Source: Labilibaculum sp. (lineage in GTDB: Bacteria > Bacteroidota > Bacteroidia > Bacteroidales > Marinifilaceae). From it: a DNA stretch of 64,000 nt. The position numbers were made by a program, and so were the translations under genes. The stretch covers positions 2,108,001 through 2,172,000 of the forward strand of contig NZ_OY761461.1 of assembly GCF_963664555.1 (NCBI RefSeq). Reading direction: 5' to 3'. Positions 60,378 through 64,000 of this stretch are shown here, in pieces. The stretch's first letter is position 1. Each line of letters starts with the position of its first letter. The notes beneath the pieces are model-generated. The model was given only the letters and a program-made list of their open reading frames with translations, had not been told where the DNA came from and did not search any database.

Positions 60378-61544
60378 ATGATACAAAGATTAGCTCTTGT
60401 ACTGTGTATGTCATGTTTGTATGCTTGTAATCCAAGTAAAACAAGACTGAAAAATGTTGTGTCAGATGTTGAAATTAACAATGGTTATGAGTTTACCAGT
60501 TCGATATTGTATGCAAAAGGATTTACAATTGAAAAAAAAGAGAATTATAAAAAAATAAGTGTTTATAATCCTTGGAAAGAGAATGCTGTTTTGCGGGAAT
60601 ATGCTTTAATTCCTAGAAATGAAAGCATTCCTGATAATCTTCCTGATAATCTTATAGTAGTTAAGGTACCTGTAAATTCTGTGTGCACATTTTCTAATAC
60701 ACATATCGGTTCGATTGTTACGCTTGGTTTGGAGGATAAGTTGTTAGGGATGACACGAGCAGAGAAAGTTTATAATAAAAGTATCTCGGAAAAAGTAACG
60801 AGTGGCGAAATTTCAAATTTAGGCGGAGCACACAATAAGAATATTGATTTTGAGAAAATGATTGATCTGGCGCCGGAATTAGTTATTTTATCTGCCTTAA
60901 ATGGGATGAAAGCGGACGAAGGTCAAATGGAAGAGCTTGGCTTTAAATTGGCATATTCCTTGAATTGGATGGAAGAAACCCCATTGGGAAGAGCTGAATG
61001 GTTGAAATTCACAGCTGCTTTTTTTAACAAAGAAAAGATGGCAGACTCTTTATTTAAGCAGATTGAAATAAACTATAAACAACTTAAGGCTAAAGTGGTA
61101 AGTCTTAAAACTAAACCAAATGTTTTGTTGGGATGGAGTTATAAGGGAATATGGTATGTTCCCGGAGGAAAGAATTATATGGTAAGCTATTTGAGGGATG
61201 CTGGAGCAAATTATTTCTTGTTTTCGGATAGTTCCCGCGGTAATATTCCGATGAGTGTAGAATCGGTTTTGGATCAATGCAGTCAAGCTGATATATGGAT
61301 TTATCCCGGAACCACTAAAAGTTTAGCTGATATTGAAAATAACGGTGAAATATTTACACAATTTGCGGCCTATCAAAATAAAGAAATCTACAATATCTAC
61401 AAAAGATCTAATTCTAATGGAGGGAGTGACTGGTGGGAGACCGGCAGTCTTAGACCGGATCTTGTGTTAAAGGATTTTATAAAGGTGTTGCATCCTGATT
61501 TATTAGCTCAGGACACAACATATTATATTAATAAGCTGAATTGA
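60378..61544 (+). CDS. second corrinoid ABC substrate-binding lipoprotein
   Basis: The 388-aa lipoprotein (signal ending CLYACN) is a paralogue of the binding protein at 57058: both share NPW(K/N)E-type early motifs, FEKMIDLAPELVIL, WMEETPLGRAEWLKFTAAFF and a VPGGKNYMVSYLRD loop. Two binding proteins flanking one permease-ATPase pair suggest different corrinoid preferences or membrane locations. A short tandem PDNLPDNL repeat is present near residue 90. It ends the riboswitch-1 operon, before riboswitch 2. Confidence 0.88.
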   Translation: MIQRLALVLCMSCLYACNPSKTRLKNVVSDVEINNGYEFTSSILYAKGFTIEKKENYKKISVYNPWKENAVLREYALIPRNESIPDNLPDNLIVVKVPVNSVCTFSNTHIGSIVTLGLEDKLLGMTRAEKVYNKSISEKVTSGEISNLGGAHNKNIDFEKMIDLAPELVILSALNGMKADEGQMEELGFKLAYSLNWMEETPLGRAEWLKFTAAFFNKEKMADSLFKQIEINYKQLKAKVVSLKTKPNVLLGWSYKGIWYVPGGKNYMVSYLRDAGANYFLFSDSSRGNIPMSVESVLDQCSQADIWIYPGTTKSLADIENNGEIFTQFAAYQNKEIYNIYKRSNSNGGSDWWETGSLRPDLVLKDFIKVLHPDLLAQDTTYYINKLN

Positions 61545-61622
61545 TATAATGAACAGTAATATATTGCCTTCATTTTCAGAGAGGATCAAATAAAGTTTCT
61601 TTTATTTCTGTAGAAATTATTT

Positions 61623-61650
61623 TGTGCAATAAAAAAAATCATACATTTGC
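61623..61650 (+). promoter_or_regulatory. promoter of riboswitch 2 and btuB-like gene
   Basis: TTG at 61623-61625, a 17-nt spacer and TACATTTG at 61643-61650. The start is expected near 61655, just before the riboswitch. Confidence 0.75.
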
Positions 61651-61664
61651 GTCGCATTTGGTAT

Positions 61665-61832
61665 TTTGTTCCTCATTATTCAGGAATGAAATGAAAAGGG
61701 AATTCGGTGAAAATCCGAGACTATACCCGTAGCTGTAAGTTCTAAAAAGAGCTTTTTGAAAGTCCTATGCCACTGTTCCGATTTTGGAATGGGAAGGCCT
61801 CAAAAAGTAGAACAAGTCAGAAGACCTGCCTT
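61665..61832 (+). promoter_or_regulatory. cobalamin riboswitch 2
   Basis: The core GGGAATTCGGTGAAAATCCG, ACCCGTAGCTGTAAG, GCCACTG and B12 box AGTCAGAAGACCTGCC (61815-61830) are all present. GCAAT / ATTGC just downstream (61834-61855) may be part of the expression switch. It governs the btuB-like receptor gene about 180 bp downstream. Limits are approximate. Confidence 0.93.
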
Positions 61833-62012
61833 TGCAATCAATTTTTAGTCATTGCTTTCGGGAAAAAGAGCAAGTGAACGAAAACTTTATCGAACATTGA
61901 TACAAGGATTGATCTACCATAACCGGTTTTCTATGTCATGTTGTGAAATTTTCTTTTAGCTCCCTGTCTGCATTGCATTGGTTAAACTTATTTTCATTTA
62001 TTCTTAAAAAAC

Positions 62013-64000
62013 ATGAAAAGAACATTTTTAACGGCTTTTGCATTGCTGTCATTATTAAATACTTCAGTAAAAGCTGATGAGATTCCAAATCCTGCCAAAG
62101 ATACAACGGCAGTGAAACACCTGAATTTATCAGAAGTTAAGATTAACGCATCACGTGTAAATGCAAAAATGAAGGATCTTCCTCAAAAGGTTGAGGTGCT
62201 TACGCGAAGAATGATTGAAGCGACTCCTGCAGTTGATATGGGTGAGTTGTTAAAGAAGACTTCAGGTGTTGATATTATTCAATATCCAGGAATTTCTTCA
62301 GCTGTTAGTATGAGAGGTTTTGCACCATCTACATCAAACAAATACAATGTGATTTTAATCGATGGAAAACCTGCAGGAACTACCAATATTGCAACAATAG
62401 ATATGTCGAATGTAGAGCGGGTTGAAATTTTAAAAGGCCCTTTTTCAGCACAATATGGCTCTTCGGCTATGGCCGGAGTAATCAATATTGTTACCAAAGA
62501 GAGTACGCAAAGTATTACCGGAAATGCAAGTGTTTCTTACGGAAGCTTCGAAACATATACAGGTAGTTTAAATGCCGGTGGTGCTTTATCTGAATCTATG
62601 GATTTTGATGTGAGCTGCAATTACCAAAAACAAGGAAAGGATTATAAAATTGGGAAAAATAATATTTATGATAAGGATTATGCAGAAACCATATTAGATC
62701 CAACTACCTACGGTGAGAAAATGGAGCACTCGCAATTCGAAAGACAGAATGCAAGTGCACGTTTAGGTTTTATTTTAGATGAGAACTGGAAAATCAATAT
62801 ACATCAGTCGGTGTTTATTGCCAATGATGTTGAAACACCAGGTTCTTTTTGGCATGTGAATGGTATGAATTCAAAAGATATGAATAAGTATACAACAAGT
62901 GCGGATGTACTGGGAAAAATAGGAAATCATAAGCTTAGTTTATCACCTTTTCATACAAAAGAGGAATCAACTACATTCAATTCTAAATATGGAGATACAG
63001 AAAATATTCATAAAAATTACGGTTTTATTCTTCAGGATGCTTTTAAAGTAGGAGAGCACTCTTTTGCTTTTGGTATTGATAATAAAAATGATGTTTCTGA
63101 AAGTAATAAATGGAATACTTTGGGTGATATTACAGCCCCTTCTACTCCAAAATATAAAAATGTATCGACTGGTATTTTTGGTCAGGTAAATACAAATACT
63201 TTAGATGGAAAATTGAATATTGCCATAGGAGCGAGATATGATTTGGTGAAATTGAAATTGGAAGCAGACGATTTATTAGGAAATGAAGCAAGTTCAGAGG
63301 AATACAACGTGTTTACGCAAAATGTGGGGGTAAAATATGAATTTCTTGAAGGGTTAGCGGTTCATTCAAGTTGGGGAAATGCATTTTATGCTCCTGATGC
63401 TTTTCAAAAGGCAGGAATGTATACCACTGCATATGGAATCACAAAGGGAAATCCAAATTTGAAGGATGAGCAAAGTAATACTTTTGATGTTGGATTTGAA
63501 TATAAGAATTTTGGGAAAGGATTTAATTTCGATTTTACTTATTTTAAAACACATCATAATAACATGATCGTTAGTTATTCTGTAGACCCGGATGGCACAG
63601 CCTGCAATGGTGATGAGTATAAAACATACAAAAATGCCAATTTTGCCGATATGGATGGAATTGAAATTGAATCATCATTTGATTTCGGCGCATTGGCAGA
63701 TTACAATTATTCCTTGAAACTATATGCAAATTATACTCATATCATTGATGCGATAGTAACTCAGCGAGTGAAACAAACTGATGGAACTTATAAAAATGAA
63801 GAAAGTCAGATGAGATATGTTCGCGATAATAATGCCAATTTCGGTATCGAATTCGATAATTTAAATGGACTCTCTACTCGTTTAAATGCGCGTTATATTG
63901 GTCATAGATATGAAGATAATTGGTATACATATTATCCAATTCGTACTAATGTTACTGAAAAAGTTCTTCGTCACCCTGTTTCAATGGTATTTGATTATTC
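62013..64000 (+). CDS. btuB: BtuB-like TonB-dependent corrinoid receptor, 3' end outside window
   Basis: The frame is open from ATG 62013 to the end of the window (over 660 codons). After a signal peptide (1-21, ending SVKADE) comes the plug domain (about 48-165: LPQKVEVLTRRMIEATPAVD, GVDIIQYPGISSAVSMRGF, ILKGPFSAQYGSSAMAGVIN) and then beta-barrel strands. The second B12 riboswitch upstream fixes it as a corrinoid receptor. It imports corrinoids across the outer membrane using TonB energy and passes them to the BtuF proteins. Confidence 0.9.
   Translation, partial: MKRTFLTAFALLSLLNTSVKADEIPNPAKDTTAVKHLNLSEVKINASRVNAKMKDLPQKVEVLTRRMIEATPAVDMGELLKKTSGVDIIQYPGISSAVSMRGFAPSTSNKYNVILIDGKPAGTTNIATIDMSNVERVEILKGPFSAQYGSSAMAGVINIVTKESTQSITGNASVSYGSFETYTGSLNAGGALSESMDFDVSCNYQKQGKDYKIGKNNIYDKDYAETILDPTTYGEKMEHSQFERQNASARLGFILDENWKINIHQSVFIANDVETPGSFWHVNGMNSKDMNKYTTSADVLGKIGNHKLSLSPFHTKEESTTFNSKYGDTENIHKNYGFILQDAFKVGEHSFAFGIDNKNDVSESNKWNTLGDITAPSTPKYKNVSTGIFGQVNTNTLDGKLNIAIGARYDLVKLKLEADDLLGNEASSEEYNVFTQNVGVKYEFLEGLAVHSSWGNAFYAPDAFQKAGMYTTAYGITKGNPNLKDEQSNTFDVGFEYKNFGKGFNFDFTYFKTHHNNMIVSYSVDPDGTACNGDEYKTYKNANFADMDGIEIESSFDFGALADYNYSLKLYANYTHIIDAIVTQRVKQTDGTYKNEESQMRYVRDNNANFGIEFDNLNGLSTRLNARYIGHRYEDNWYTYYPIRTNVTEKVLRHPVSMVFDY

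Noticed and set aside
1..64000. CRISPR array, prophage, integron or toxin-antitoxin pair
   Set aside because: The only regular repeats are the 21-bp array with no spacers; no phage structural, integrase or cas genes were found, and the Nif11-like pair does not resemble a known toxin-antitoxin family.

Overview
This 64-kb window is chromosomal DNA of an AT-rich Bacteroidota bacterium. The promoters fit the Bacteroidota consensus (TTG, 19-21 nt, TAnnTTTG), and lineage-typical genes are present: DUF5606, CarboxypepD_reg-like proteins, LytS/LytTR signalling, two AsmA-like giants and TonB-dependent uptake. Gene content and a free-living respiratory glycerol metabolism suggest the marine/anaerobic Marinilabiliales (Labilibaculum/Marinifilum-like), but that rank is a guess. 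There is no prophage, CRISPR array or rRNA. The only intact mobile element is one IS1182-family insertion.

Layout. 1-12 kb is housekeeping and envelope: end of a YbbR-like gene, coaE, a DjlA-like co-chaperone, DUF5606, a GNAT enzyme, a CarboxypepD_reg protein, a coiled-coil lipoprotein, a methyltransferase, a DEAD-box helicase, an MscS channel and a DUF748/AsmA-like protein. 11.8-21.2 kb is a glycerol region: a PadR regulator, an atypical glycerol kinase paralogue, the IS, a 48-aa small ORF, glpD, canonical glpK, glpF and an outer-membrane barrel. 21.2-24.3 kb holds a lipoprotein divergent from an ECF sigma factor, whose partner appears to span both membranes. 24.5-26.4 kb encodes agmatine to putrescine conversion (aguA, aguB). 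26.7-33.3 kb is a TolC-MacA-MacB export cluster with its own LytS/LytTR two-component system. 33.6-34.5 kb has a small Nif11-like protein and an unknown partner. 34.5-38.3 kb has an acyl-CoA dehydrogenase, 1.2 kb without a supported gene, and kdgK. 38.4-38.9 kb has two identical tRNA-Arg(ACG) genes with a decayed third copy between them.

39-49.7 kb has a second AsmA protein, a secreted stand-alone plug-like protein and a minus-strand heavy-metal efflux operon (two His-rich small proteins, then CzcB, CzcA, CzcC-like). 49.9-55.2 kb has a MATE pump, a Cys-rich lipoprotein, a transglutaminase-like lipoprotein, an eight-unit 21-bp repeat array, an unknown helical protein and a small secreted beta protein. 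55.6-64 kb is a corrinoid locus: a metal-binding TIM-barrel protein, a B12 riboswitch, BtuF-BtuC-BtuD-BtuF2, a second B12 riboswitch and a BtuB-like receptor running off the end.

The less ordinary signals are the dual-membrane anti-sigma candidate, the glycerol-kinase paralogue with altered active-site residues, the structured glpD leader, the Nif11-like pair, the CbiR-like TIM barrel beside the B12 operon, the 21-bp repeat array, the tRNA triplication relic and several consensus promoters that leave almost no 5' untranslated region.
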